In this document: positions 49,473 through 58,705 of the stretch, piece after piece
How the letters are laid out: every line of letters starts with the position of its first letter
Position numbering within the stretch: the stretch's first letter is position 1
Assembly: GCA_019638455.1 (NCBI GenBank)
Contig: JAHBTU010000002.1
Span: 778,501-842,500, forward strand
DNA: 64,000 nucleotides
From: Saprospiraceae bacterium
Lineage (GTDB): Bacteria; Bacteroidota; Bacteroidia; Chitinophagales; Saprospiraceae
Reading direction: 5' to 3'
The notes under the pieces: generated by a model
Database searches by the model: none
What the model saw: only the letters and a program-made list of their open reading frames with translations
Told to the model about the DNA's origin: nothing
Position numbers and translations under genes: made by a program

Positions 49473-51362
49473 ATGGAAAAAGAGACCATGATGCCGACAT
49501 ATAAGATGTGTGTTTGGATGTTTGTTCGTTCCGTGCTGTCGAGAGGGGGGGGCGGCCTGTTTATGCTTCTCCTTCCTGCGCTGCTTTTTTCTCAAAACCC
49601 GACGCAACCGCTTGCCGCACAACAGGATACCCAAAAGCTCAAAATCGAGACGGCCTTCCTCGTTGAGTATTTTGTGAAAGGCGACCGCACCATCCAAAAG
49701 CTCAGCGGCAATGTGCGGATGCGTCAGGAAAACACCTTGGTTTTCTGCGACACTGCCACCCTCGACCAAGATTTCGCCGTGCTGAAAGGCCAAGTCGTCA
49801 TTGAGCAAGGCGATTCGGTCAAGGTTTTTGCCGATAGCGCACACTATCATGCTGGCACCAAAATCAGCGACCTTTTCGGCGACGTGGTGTTGGTGAATGG
49901 CATTCAGCAGCTTTTCACCACTCGACTGCGCTACGACATGGCGAACAAAATCGCCACTTACCACACCGGAGCCATGCTGACCAATGGCAAAAGCCAACTC
50001 ACCAGTACGCACGGCTATTATCATGTGAACGACAAGGAAGTCTATTTCAAGGGCGACGTGTTGGTGACCGACCCTGAATTTACCATGCGAACCGATACGA
50101 TGGTGTTCAACACGGAGACCCAAACCTTGCGCTTCGTGGCTCCGACTTTGATAAGCCAACAAAAGGGAAGAATCTACACCGAAGGCGGTTTCTACGACAT
50201 TGAGAATGATTTTGCGGTGTTCGATGTCAACCCGCAATATGAAAAAGAAGGGCAAATCGGTCGCGCTCGCAAAATGCGCTATTCCGGCGAAACTAAAGAA
50301 TATGTGCTCGAAGGCGATGCCTACATTGAGGAGAAGAACCGCATGACATCGGCGAATGTCATTCGTTACAACACGCAAAACGACGACATCGTGCTGATAG
50401 GCGATGCACATTACCAAGATAGCACGCGCGACATCGTGGGCGAGGAAATCCGCTACAACAGTCAGAACAAACGCTACCAAATCGCCGGAAGGGGGCGCGT
50501 GAGCGACCCGCCCAACATCATCGAGGCCGATTCGCTGGATTTCGATGATGCCAATGGCAGCGGCGTGGCCTTGGGCGACGTGGTGTGGACGGACACGACG
50601 AGCGATTTCACCATCCTCGCATGGCGCATGGACTACAACAAGGAATCCGACTATCTCAATGCTTTTGGCGGCGCAGGCGGGGCGGGTGCCGATGGGAGAC
50701 CGCTGATGAAGTCGCTCATTGACCGCGACACACTGTATTTGGCCGCCGACACGCTGACTTCCTTCAAGCCCGACACCTCTTCAGACACTCGACTGCTGCT
50801 CGCCCACTTGGATGTGCGGATTTACAAAAGCGATTTGCAGGCCGTGTGCGACTCGCTCTCGTTCAGTTCGGAAGATTCTATTTTTTGGTTTTACAAGCTG
50901 CAAAACCTGCCCATCATCTGGGCCGACACTTCGCAGTTTTCCGCCGACACGATTCGGATTTTATTGAAAAACAAAAAATTGGACAGGATATGGCTGCGCC
51001 AAAACGCGCTGGTCATCAACTCGGACGATGAACTGCTTTTCAATCAAATCAGAGGGCGATACACCACCGCTTTTTTTCGCGACGAGCAAATACGCGAGAT
51101 GCTGGTGGAGGGCAACGCGCAGGCCGTCTATTACGCGCTCGACGACACACGCGCCTATATCGGCGTAAATGAAACCGAGTGCTCGGAAATGCGCCTCTTT
51201 TTTGGGAACAACAAGGTGGAGGGCATCAAATTCTACAACGAACCATCGGGCAAATTCATACCCATGCGAAAGGTGGGCAGGGAGTCGAAAAAACTCGACG
51301 GCTTTTTTTGGGAAAAAGCACGAAGGCCTCAAAGTCTGGAAGATTTGTTCAAGCCTTTTTGA
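49473..51362 (+). CDS. OstA/LptA-like lipopolysaccharide transport protein
   Basis: A protein of about 629 residues with a membrane-targeting segment (GGGGLFMLLLPALLFSQ). From about residue 60 it consists of repeated short beta strands with the OstA pattern (LSGNVRMRQENTLVFCDTAT, KVFADSAHYHAGTKISDLFG, VYFKGDVLVTDPEFTMRTDT), ending in LFKPF. The family forms the beta-jellyroll bridge that carries LPS across the periplasm (LptA and the N-terminal part of LptD); in Bacteroidota it is often a separate long OstA-like protein. The start is uncertain: ATG codons at 49389, 49473, 49488 and 49518 are all possible; 49473 is used because the earlier part lies next to repeat copy C and lacks similarity. 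It is convergent with the esterase gene. Confidence 0.82.
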   Translation: MEKETMMPTYKMCVWMFVRSVLSRGGGGLFMLLLPALLFSQNPTQPLAAQQDTQKLKIETAFLVEYFVKGDRTIQKLSGNVRMRQENTLVFCDTATLDQDFAVLKGQVVIEQGDSVKVFADSAHYHAGTKISDLFGDVVLVNGIQQLFTTRLRYDMANKIATYHTGAMLTNGKSQLTSTHGYYHVNDKEVYFKGDVLVTDPEFTMRTDTMVFNTETQTLRFVAPTLISQQKGRIYTEGGFYDIENDFAVFDVNPQYEKEGQIGRARKMRYSGETKEYVLEGDAYIEEKNRMTSANVIRYNTQNDDIVLIGDAHYQDSTRDIVGEEIRYNSQNKRYQIAGRGRVSDPPNIIEADSLDFDDANGSGVALGDVVWTDTTSDFTILAWRMDYNKESDYLNAFGGAGGAGADGRPLMKSLIDRDTLYLAADTLTSFKPDTSSDTRLLLAHLDVRIYKSDLQAVCDSLSFSSEDSIFWFYKLQNLPIIWADTSQFSADTIRILLKNKKLDRIWLRQNALVINSDDELLFNQIRGRYTTAFFRDEQIREMLVEGNAQAVYYALDDTRAYIGVNETECSEMRLFFGNNKVEGIKFYNEPSGKFIPMRKVGRESKKLDGFFWEKARRPQSLEDLFKPF

Positions 51363-51381
51363 CCCCGCCCATGAAGAGCGG

Positions 51382-52788
51382 CTATCTCGCCTTCACCACG
51401 CGCACCACACCGCTTTTCCCGCTTTTTGCCGGTTGGAAAAAAAGGCCGTACACCCCCGGTGGAGCATCGGTCAACTCCACCGTCGTGATGCCATTCAATG
51501 GCAGTTGCCCTCGAAAAACCACCCTTCCGTCCATGCTCATTGCCGTCAGCAGCCAAGTAGTGTTGGCCTCGGGTGTCAGCGCCTCGATGTGAATGGAACC
51601 GTTGGTGACAGACGGATAGACCGACAGGGGCAGTTGATGATTTGAATAAGCGAGATGCAATTCGTGCGTGGGGGTCACGATGGGCGGGGTGGTTGTGCCC
51701 AAGTCGCAAACCGGGGGGGCAGGCAGGTTGGGGGTATTGTTGGGGCATAAAGGCAGCGGGGGAATGCGTTCGTGAATGGAATGTTTTTCGATTGGCTTGC
51801 CGCACACCACCGTTCGGATGATGAACGCGGGGAGCTGCACAGCCAGTTCGTCGGCCCATGCCGGCTCTCCGATATCGTGGCCATAGCCTTTGCCTGTGAG
51901 CATGTAATAGCTCCCACCGAGCGCCCTGATGTGCTTTGCGATGCCGCATCCGCCATATACGATGCCGCCGTAGGTTTGGCAACAGGGTACTGGGGGGCCG
52001 CTGTCGTAGGCCACAACACCGTCGTTGGTGCCGTGCACGATGCCGACGGCGATGCCCTGTTCCGTTATTTCTTTTGTCCCAATCCAGTCGAGGTCAAGAA
52101 TTGCGCCCGCCATGGGTATGCAGGCTCTTATGCCAGTCACGGGGTCGAGCGGCTCCCCAAGATACTTGCCGCTCACGCCGGCGCTGGGGATGACCTGCTG
52201 TACCTCGTTCTGGTCCATAAATGCGACATTGAGCGCCGTGTAAGCACCTGCACTGTGGCCTCCCACAATGATTTTTTCGGGGTCAATATGATAAGTAGCG
52301 GCGCGTTCCTGAAGCCAGCGAATCCCGTCGTGCACATCCACCGCCGCCACATAGGCAGTTGGCACGAATGAATACGGCCAGCTGACATTGCAGGGATAAT
52401 TGGTGGCTCTTGCCAACACGCAGTCGGTGCGGTTGCAAAGCCTGTAGCCAACGGTAGCAGCCACGAACCCCTTCTCTGCAAGTGATTTGGCCAGCCCGTC
52501 GAAGTCGAGATAACTGCCCCAGATGAAGTAGCCGCCGTGAATCAGGACGACCAAAGGGCGGCGTTCGGCGGCGGGCAAATCGGTAGGATAATAGACCCGT
52601 AGCCGGATATTGTCGGGCACATTGAAAAACCATTCGTCTATCTGTGGGGCGGTTTTATACACCACGTCGTCGTAGGCCACCGGGTGAGCAGGTTCCGTGA
52701 AAACGACGGTGTCGCCGATACAGTAGCCTTGAGCGAAGAGTTGAAAAGAGGCAAGTGACAGGACAAGGGAGACGATTTCTTTTTTCAT
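51382..52788 (-). CDS. Secreted alpha/beta-hydrolase (esterase) with T9SS tail
   Basis: A 468-residue protein with a signal peptide (MKKEIVSLVLSLASFQLFAQ). The oxyanion-hole HGG motif is at 84-86 (VLIHGGYFIWGSY) and the nucleophile is Ser179 in GGHSAGAY, in the style of carboxylesterase and hormone-sensitive-lipase-like enzymes; a later HGTNDG (near 245) and GHD (near 300) can supply Asp and His. Eight Cys suggest disulfides. After a Pro/Thr-rich linker near 345-375 the last 80 residues, LPLSVYPSVTNGSIHI to GVVRVVKAR, look like a type A T9SS sorting domain. It probably cleaves an ester substrate outside the cell. It is convergent with the OstA-like gene. Confidence 0.82.
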   Translation of the reverse strand: MKKEIVSLVLSLASFQLFAQGYCIGDTVVFTEPAHPVAYDDVVYKTAPQIDEWFFNVPDNIRLRVYYPTDLPAAERRPLVVLIHGGYFIWGSYLDFDGLAKSLAEKGFVAATVGYRLCNRTDCVLARATNYPCNVSWPYSFVPTAYVAAVDVHDGIRWLQERAATYHIDPEKIIVGGHSAGAYTALNVAFMDQNEVQQVIPSAGVSGKYLGEPLDPVTGIRACIPMAGAILDLDWIGTKEITEQGIAVGIVHGTNDGVVAYDSGPPVPCCQTYGGIVYGGCGIAKHIRALGGSYYMLTGKGYGHDIGEPAWADELAVQLPAFIIRTVVCGKPIEKHSIHERIPPLPLCPNNTPNLPAPPVCDLGTTTPPIVTPTHELHLAYSNHQLPLSVYPSVTNGSIHIEALTPEANTTWLLTAMSMDGRVVFRGQLPLNGITTVELTDAPPGVYGLFFQPAKSGKSGVVRVVKAR

Positions 52789-53052
52789 GTGAGGAAAGAT
52801 TAAGTGGAATAAGTGTTGGCAAAGATGAAAGCTCCCGCTATGTCCTCGTTCACCCAAAGTCGTGAATTTGCCAATATCCTCGTTCTCCCTGTTTTCCGTG
52901 AGCGGTTGTGGTGTTTCGGTCGAAAGCCACACCTTTGGTTTGCAACAATTTCTTGAAATTTGCGTCCCCTTATCTCGTCGTTGTGAGGCGATGGCGTTGT
53001 TCGTTCATTTCATCATTTTGCGAAATGACGTTGTGGCGGACGCGCTGCTCAA

Positions 53053-55179
53053 ATGACTGACCTTAATGACTTATTCCCGATGCTTGACCTTACCTTTCAA
53101 TATCCTGCTTGGTTTCTGATTTTTTGTGCGTTGTTGGGACTGGGCTATGCGATGCTGCTCTACTACCGCGATACGACTTTCCGCGAACAAGCACCCCGAC
53201 TTCACCTGTGGCTGGGCATCATGCGCTGGCTCACTGTGACCATCCTGAGTGCCCTGTTGCTTTCTCCCTTGCTGAAAAGTTTGCTGACCGAGACGAAGCG
53301 ACCTGTGGTGGTGTTGGCGCAAGACCAATCGGAAAGCGTCGCTACTGGATTGTCGGGCGAGGCGCTGGAACAATACAAACAAAATTGGCAAACGCTGCGC
53401 GAAGAGCTCTCCGATGAGTATGAAGTGCGCGAACTGGCTTTTGGCGATGCGGTGCGCGAAGGGGTGAATTTTGAATTTTCGGACAAAGTGACCAACCTCT
53501 CTGAACTTTTGCGCGGCATCTACGACCTTTTTGGCGGACAAAACCTCGGCGCGGTCGTCATTGCCTCGGATGGCGTTTACAACGAAGGCAGCAACCCCGC
53601 CTATTCGGACGCACAGCTCTCCGCACCCATTTATTCGGTGGCTTTGGGCGACACGACTCCGAAGAAGGATTTGCTCGTGAAAAGGGTTTTTCACAACAAA
53701 ATCGCCTACCTCGGTGATAAATTCACGGTTCAAATTGATGTGGCGGCTACCAATTGCGCCGGACAACAAACGGTGCTCAACATCAGCAAGGTGGAAGGTG
53801 AGCAGACGCGAGCGCTGCATAGCATCCCCGTCACGGTGGTGGGCAACGACTTTTTCACTACCAAAGAAGTAACGCTCGAAGCCGACCAACCCGGCGTGGC
53901 ACAATACCGCGTGAGCGTCGCCACACTGCCGGGCGAGGCCTCCACCGCCAACAACCGCAAGGACATTTTTATTGACGTGCTCGATGCCCGCCAGAAAATA
54001 CTGTTGCTGGCCAATAGCCCGCATCCCGATGTCTCGGCGACCCGGCAGACGCTGGAGGTCAATAAAAACTATCAAGTCACCGTCGGTATGGCAGGTGACC
54101 CGGGGCTGGATGTGGCCAAGTACGATTTCGTGGTGTTGCACAATCTGCCCTCCAACACCAATGAGATTTCGGGCATCTTGCGCGTCCTCAACGACAAGCG
54201 GATACCGCGCCTTTTCATTGCGGGTATGCAGACCAATTTCACGGAGTTGGCGAAGGAACAAGGATTGGTGAGTATTCAGAGCGACGGACGGCAGAGCGAC
54301 GACGTGCAGGGAAAGGTGTCGTCGCAGTTTGCTTCGTTCACCTTGGACTCAAAAGTACTGACGGAATTGCCAAAGTTCAATCCGGTCACCTCGGCATTTG
54401 GCAAATTTGCCGCTACCCCGCAAGCGCAGGTGCTGCTTTGGAAACGCATTGGCAAAATTGACACCGAACAACCGCTGCTCGCTTTTGGCGAAACCAACGG
54501 CATCAAGACTGGCATTTTCCTCGGCGAGGGGTTGTGGCGCTGGCGTTTGTTCGACTATATGCAGCACCAAAACCACGATATTTTTGACGAATTGGTCGGC
54601 AAATCCGTGCAGTATCTCTCTCAAAAAGAGGACAAACGCAAATTCCGCGTCAACCTCGACAAGAGTATTTTTAATGAAAACGAGCCGGTCATGTTTGGCG
54701 CGGAGCTCTACAATGACAACTATGAGCTGGTGAACGACCCCGATGTGGCCATGAGCATCCGCAACAGCGATGGCAAGGAGTTCACCTACACTTTCAACAA
54801 GTTGGGCAAAGCCTACTCGCTCAACGCGGGCATCTTCCCGGTGGGCAACTACACGTTCAGGGCGCAAACAACCTTCAACGGCCAAAATCTGAGTTACGAA
54901 GGGCGCTTTAGTGTGCGGCCTATCGAGTTGGAATTGTTTGAAACAACGGCCAACCATTCCGTGTTGCGCCAGTTGAGCGCCCAGTATGGCGGCGAGACGG
55001 TGGCACCGAGCGAATTGGCGAGCATCGCCGCAAAAATAAAGGCGAACCAGACCGTGAAGCCCGTCATCTATCAGACGACAAAAACCAATCCGCTCATCAA
55101 CTTGAAGTGGATTTTCGCGCTACTGGCAGGGCTGTTGGCGGCGGAGTGGTTTTTGAGGCGATATTTTGGCTCTTACTGA
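53053..55179 (+). CDS. Membrane-anchored VWA-like (BatA-type) protein
   Basis: A 708-residue protein with two N-terminal membrane spans (PAWFLIFCALLGLGYAML and MRWLTVTILSALLLSPLL) and one at the C-terminus (WIFALLAGLLAAEWFLRRY). Between them is a periplasmic part with a von Willebrand-like core: VVVLAQDQSESV resembles a MIDAS DxSxS, and VVIASDGVYNEGSNP the second motif. Proteins of this kind are described as BatA-like or CARDB-containing in Bacteroidota and are linked to envelope stress. The MIDAS carries Asp-Gln-Ser-Glu-Ser, which fits. Partners are not found nearby. It starts at the ATG at 53053 and is divergent from the esterase (264-bp gap with a GAAATTTG box near 52955). Confidence 0.75.
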   Translation: MTDLNDLFPMLDLTFQYPAWFLIFCALLGLGYAMLLYYRDTTFREQAPRLHLWLGIMRWLTVTILSALLLSPLLKSLLTETKRPVVVLAQDQSESVATGLSGEALEQYKQNWQTLREELSDEYEVRELAFGDAVREGVNFEFSDKVTNLSELLRGIYDLFGGQNLGAVVIASDGVYNEGSNPAYSDAQLSAPIYSVALGDTTPKKDLLVKRVFHNKIAYLGDKFTVQIDVAATNCAGQQTVLNISKVEGEQTRALHSIPVTVVGNDFFTTKEVTLEADQPGVAQYRVSVATLPGEASTANNRKDIFIDVLDARQKILLLANSPHPDVSATRQTLEVNKNYQVTVGMAGDPGLDVAKYDFVVLHNLPSNTNEISGILRVLNDKRIPRLFIAGMQTNFTELAKEQGLVSIQSDGRQSDDVQGKVSSQFASFTLDSKVLTELPKFNPVTSAFGKFAATPQAQVLLWKRIGKIDTEQPLLAFGETNGIKTGIFLGEGLWRWRLFDYMQHQNHDIFDELVGKSVQYLSQKEDKRKFRVNLDKSIFNENEPVMFGAELYNDNYELVNDPDVAMSIRNSDGKEFTYTFNKLGKAYSLNAGIFPVGNYTFRAQTTFNGQNLSYEGRFSVRPIELELFETTANHSVLRQLSAQYGGETVAPSELASIAAKIKANQTVKPVIYQTTKTNPLINLKWIFALLAGLLAAEWFLRRYFGSY

Positions 55180-55181
55180 CA

Positions 55182-55757
55182 TCAAAGCCAAGCTACCTTT
55201 TCTTCAATGGATTTGCGCTTGCCGGGTATTGCTGGCATATTGTCCCAGCCGAGATAAAACAGGCCCAGACATCGCTGGCCCGGCTGCAAATCCAAAAATG
55301 CGTTGGCTTCCAAAGCTGCCCTCGGTGTGCTCCAGTAGCAACCCAAACCAATCGCCGCACAAGTGAGCCACATATTCTGGACGGCCATGGCGACGGCGGC
55401 GATTTCTTCAAACTCGGGTACGCGCTCCTCCGCGTCTCGCTGCATCACGATGGCGATGACTGCCCCAGCCAACAGCGGGTTTTCTCCGCTTTTTTTCATT
55501 TTTTCCTCCGAAAACTGCTCCGGCGGGGTGTTTTTTTTGTAAAAATCCGAGAGGTAAGCGCCCAACTTTTGACGGCTTTCTTCGGAATGAAACACCCGGA
55601 ATCGCCACGGCTCGGTCAGGCGGTGTGTGGGTGCCCAGTTGGCATTTTCCAGTAGCTGTTCGATGATGGCTCGCTCGATGGGTTTTCCCGGAATGTAGAA
55701 TTTCGGGAAAACGGCGCGGCGGCGGAGAATGAGTTCGGAGATTTCTGAAACGGTCAT
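55182..55757 (-). CDS. Nitroreductase-family protein
   Basis: A 191-residue FMN-dependent oxidoreductase. The N-terminal half has LILRRRAVFPKFY and the FMN-phosphate site NANWAPTHRLTEPWRF; later motifs are AVAMAVQNMWLTCAAIGLG and LGLFYLGWDN. The length is in the usual range for the YdjA or nitroreductase group, which act as homodimers in the cytoplasm and reduce nitro, quinone or related compounds with NAD(P)H. The substrate is not known. It is convergent with the VWA-like gene (2-bp gap) and 25 bp downstream of parE on the same strand, so it may be co-transcribed with parE. Confidence 0.88.
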   Translation of the reverse strand: MTVSEISELILRRRAVFPKFYIPGKPIERAIIEQLLENANWAPTHRLTEPWRFRVFHSEESRQKLGAYLSDFYKKNTPPEQFSEEKMKKSGENPLLAGAVIAIVMQRDAEERVPEFEEIAAVAMAVQNMWLTCAAIGLGCYWSTPRAALEANAFLDLQPGQRCLGLFYLGWDNMPAIPGKRKSIEEKVAWL

Positions 55758-55781
55758 GTAAAAGTAGATTTTGGCGGCAAG

Positions 55782-57686
55782 TTACGCAGCCTCTACTTCT
55801 TCCTGTGCGACTGGCTCCACCTGTGCCTCTTCTTCCGGCGTGTCTATGATGTCCAACTCCACGCGCAAGTTGCCGATGATGAATTCTTGGCGCTCTGGCG
55901 TGTTTTTGCCCATGTAATAGTCCAAAACGTGGTCGAGGTTGGTGTCTTCGGGCAAGATGACCGGGTCGAGGCGGATGTTTTCGCTGATGAAGTCGGCGAA
56001 CTCGTGGGGTGATATTTCGCCCAGCCCTTTGAATCGGGTGATTTCGGGTTTGCCGCGCAGTTTTTGAATCGCCTCCTGTTTTTCCGTTTCCGAATAGCAA
56101 TAATAGGTTTTCTGCTTGTCGCGCACGCGGAACAGCGGTGTGTCGAGGATGTAGAGGTGGCCGTTTCGGACCAGGTCTGGGAAGAACTGAAGGAAAAACG
56201 TGAGCATCAGGAGGCGGATGTGCATACCGTCCACGTCGGCATCGGTGGCGATGACCACTCGATTGTAGCGAAGGTCGTCGAGCGAGTCCTCGATGTTCAG
56301 GGCGTGTTGGAGCAGGTTGAACTCCTCGTTTTGATAGACGATTTTTTTCGTCAGGCCGTAGCAGTTCAAGGGTTTGCCGCGCAGGCTGAACACGGCTTGT
56401 GTGTTCACGTCGCGGGCTTTGGTGATGGAGCCGCTGGCCGAATCGCCTTCCGTGATGAAAATCGTGGTGGCCAACTTGAGTTCGTCTGGGCCTTTTTCGT
56501 TGAGGTGATATTTGCAGTCGCGCAGTTTTTTGTTGTGGACGTTGGCGGCTTTGGCGCGTTGGTTGGCGAGTTTTTTTACCTCCGAAATTTCTTTGCGCTC
56601 TCGCTCGCTCTGCTTGATGCGCGCCTCCATCGCCTTCGCCGTGTCAGGGTTTTTGTGCAGATAATCGTCGAGCGCCTTCGACAGGAAGTCGTTCATCCAG
56701 GTGCGAATGGCGGGGCCGTCGGGTGCGATGCGCTCCGAGCCGAGCCGGGTTTTGGTCTGGCTTTCGAACACGGGTTCTTCCACGCGCACGCTCACGGCAG
56801 CTATGATGCTTTCGCGGATGTCTTTGGCATCGTAGTCTTTTTTGAAGTGGGTGCGCACTACTTTCACCAGCGCCTCGCGGAAGGCGTTGAGGTGGGTGCC
56901 GCCCTGTGTGGTGTTTTGGCCGTTCACGAAAGAGTAGTTCTGCTCGCCGTAGTGGTTGCCGTGTGTCATGGCGATTTCGATGTCGTCGCCTTTGAGGTGG
57001 ATGATGGGGTAGCGCGTTTCCTCTGTGCCGGTTTTTTTCTCCAGCAGGTCGAGCAGGCCGTTTTTGGAGTGGAAAGTTTTTCCGTTGAAATTGATTTTCA
57101 GGCCTGCGTTGAGGTAGGCGTAGTTCCAAAGTTGTTGCTCGACGTACTCGTTGACCCATCGAAAATGGCGGAACATCCCATTGTCGGGCTTGAACACGAT
57201 GAGCGTGCCGTTTTCTTCTTTCGTGGGTTCCAACTTGCTTTCCTTTTTCAGGTTGCCAAACTGAAACTCTGCCCATTTCATTTGCCCCTCGCGCACGGCG
57301 GCGACTTTGAAATACTCCGACAGGGCGTTCACGGCTTTGGTGCCAACCCCGTTGAGGCCCACGGATTTTTTGAATGCCTTGGAGTCGTATTTCGCGCCAG
57401 TGTTGATTTTTGACACGACATCCACGACTTTGCCGAGCGGGATGCCACGGCCGTAGTCGCGCACGGTGACGCCTTCCTCGTTGATGGTCACGTCAATCGT
57501 GCGGCCATAGCCCATTGCGTATTCGTCTATGGCATTGTCAAGTACTTCTTTCAACAGGACGTAGATGCCGTCTTCGGGGGAGGAGCCATCGCCCAATTTG
57601 CCGATGTACATTCCGGGGCGCAGGCGAATGTGCTCGCGCCATTCGAGGGTTTTGATTTCTTCTTCGGTGTAGCGGATTTCTGTCAT
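55782..57686 (-). CDS. parE: DNA topoisomerase IV subunit B
   Basis: A 634-residue type IIA topoisomerase ATPase subunit. The GHKL motifs are [13 protein letters not shown] (near 43-55) and [12 protein letters not shown], and the Toprim domain has TEGDSASGS near 412 and [12 protein letters not shown] near 476. With ParC it separates linked daughter chromosomes. ParE rather than GyrB is chosen because the sequence starts with [18 protein letters not shown], has no GyrB-type insertion and ends soon after [13 protein letters not shown]; a close GyrB paralogue cannot be excluded. The frame continues 33 codons upstream into short GTTCG repeats, so the ATG at 57686 is chosen. A nitroreductase gene follows after 24 bp. 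Confidence 0.9.
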   Translation of the reverse strand: MTEIRYTEEEIKTLEWREHIRLRPGMYIGKLGDGSSPEDGIYVLLKEVLDNAIDEYAMGYGRTIDVTINEEGVTVRDYGRGIPLGKVVDVVSKINTGAKYDSKAFKKSVGLNGVGTKAVNALSEYFKVAAVREGQMKWAEFQFGNLKKESKLEPTKEENGTLIVFKPDNGMFRHFRWVNEYVEQQLWNYAYLNAGLKINFNGKTFHSKNGLLDLLEKKTGTEETRYPIIHLKGDDIEIAMTHGNHYGEQNYSFVNGQNTTQGGTHLNAFREALVKVVRTHFKKDYDAKDIRESIIAAVSVRVEEPVFESQTKTRLGSERIAPDGPAIRTWMNDFLSKALDDYLHKNPDTAKAMEARIKQSERERKEISEVKKLANQRAKAANVHNKKLRDCKYHLNEKGPDELKLATTIFITEGDSASGSITKARDVNTQAVFSLRGKPLNCYGLTKKIVYQNEEFNLLQHALNIEDSLDDLRYNRVVIATDADVDGMHIRLLMLTFFLQFFPDLVRNGHLYILDTPLFRVRDKQKTYYCYSETEKQEAIQKLRGKPEITRFKGLGEISPHEFADFISENIRLDPVILPEDTNLDHVLDYYMGKNTPERQEFIIGNLRVELDIIDTPEEEAQVEPVAQEEVEAA

Positions 57687-57877
57687 TCCTCGTTGTTCGT
57701 TGTTCGTCGAACGCTGTTCGTTCTTGGCCGAACGGGTTTTGGCAGCTTTATTGGCTGTTTTCGATGTTTTATGATGAGCGCCCAAAGTAACGGATTTTTA
57801 TAGTTTTGACCGATGAAAAGAAAAACGATGGGCGAAATTAAAACATTTTTTTCAATAAAAAAACAAATTGTGTTTTT

Positions 57878-58621
57878 GTGAAAGACAACTTTTCCACTCG
57901 TTCCGCCGAATATGCCCGCTTCCGCCCGGGTTATCCGCCGCAGTTGTTTGATTTTTTGTTTGCGCACTGCAAGGGGTTTGATTGTGCGTGGGATTGTGCC
58001 ACTGGGAATGGCCAAATAGCCGTGGCGTTGGCGGGGCGTTTTCGATGGGTGGAGGCGACTGACATCAGTGCCAACCAACTGCATAACGCCACCCGACTCC
58101 CCAACATCAGGTATAGTGTGGAGGCTGCCGAGCATCCTTCTTTTTCTCTCAATGCTTTCGACCTTGTGACGGTGGGGCAGGCGGCGCATTGGTTTGATTT
58201 TGAAAAATTCTATCCGGCAATAAATTATGTGATGAAGCCCGGCGGGTTGCTGGCTTTGGTGGGGTATCAACTTTTAACGGTTGACCCTCCGACGGACGAG
58301 GTCATCCAGCATCTGTACCGCGATGTTTTGGGCAGTTACTGGGATGCTGAGCGGCAATTGGTGGATACGGCATATTCAACGATTTCTTTTCCTTTTTCCG
58401 AGATAGCGTTGCCCGATATGGCGATGACGTATCGGTGGACGCTCTCGCATCTGCTTGGCTATCTTGGCACATGGTCGGCGCTGCGTCATTTTGAAAGTAG
58501 AAATGGTCGCTCGCCGCTTGCCGAGGCTTTTGTGGAGTCGCTTCGCAATGCTTGGCCCGAGGGGGTGACGAAGACGGTGAGGTTTCCTGTTTTTGGGAGA
58601 ATTGGGCGTGTTGGTGTCTGA
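57878..58621 (+). CDS. Class I SAM-dependent methyltransferase
   Basis: A 247-residue protein starting with GTG (no earlier ATG in the frame). The SAM-binding motif I is WDCATGNGQIAVALAG near 39-54, followed by VEATDISANQL, and the motif GQAAHWFDFEKFYP near 100-113 is typical of the group related to trans-aconitate or tellurite-type methyltransferases (UbiE/COQ5-like fold). It should be cytosolic; the substrate is unknown. The start KDNFSTRSAEYARFRPGYP matches family starts. It is divergent from parE and convergent with sprA, with a terminator-like hairpin between. Confidence 0.88.
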   Translation: MKDNFSTRSAEYARFRPGYPPQLFDFLFAHCKGFDCAWDCATGNGQIAVALAGRFRWVEATDISANQLHNATRLPNIRYSVEAAEHPSFSLNAFDLVTVGQAAHWFDFEKFYPAINYVMKPGGLLALVGYQLLTVDPPTDEVIQHLYRDVLGSYWDAERQLVDTAYSTISFPFSEIALPDMAMTYRWTLSHLLGYLGTWSALRHFESRNGRSPLAEAFVESLRNAWPEGVTKTVRFPVFGRIGRVGV

Positions 58622-58635
58622 ACAGGCGCAAAGAA

Positions 58636-58674
58636 GAAGGCACAAGGATTCGCTTTCGGAATCTTTGTGCCTTC
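58636..58674. terminator. Bidirectional hairpin between convergent genes
   Basis: GAAGGCACAAGGATTC (58636-58651) and GAATCTTTGTGCCTTC (58659-58674) pair at 15 of 16 positions with a 7-base loop. It lies in the 84-bp gap between the methyltransferase and sprA. The stem wording is close to the CAAAGAC family at 5761 and 22721. Confidence 0.65.
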
Positions 58675-58705
58675 GGGAATTGGTGGCGCTGATTGTTCGG
58701 TGCTG

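Noticed and set aside
57686..57785. N-terminal extension of parE
   Set aside because: The 33 extra codons consist of short GTTCG-type repeats and are not part of the ATPase domain, which starts at 57686.
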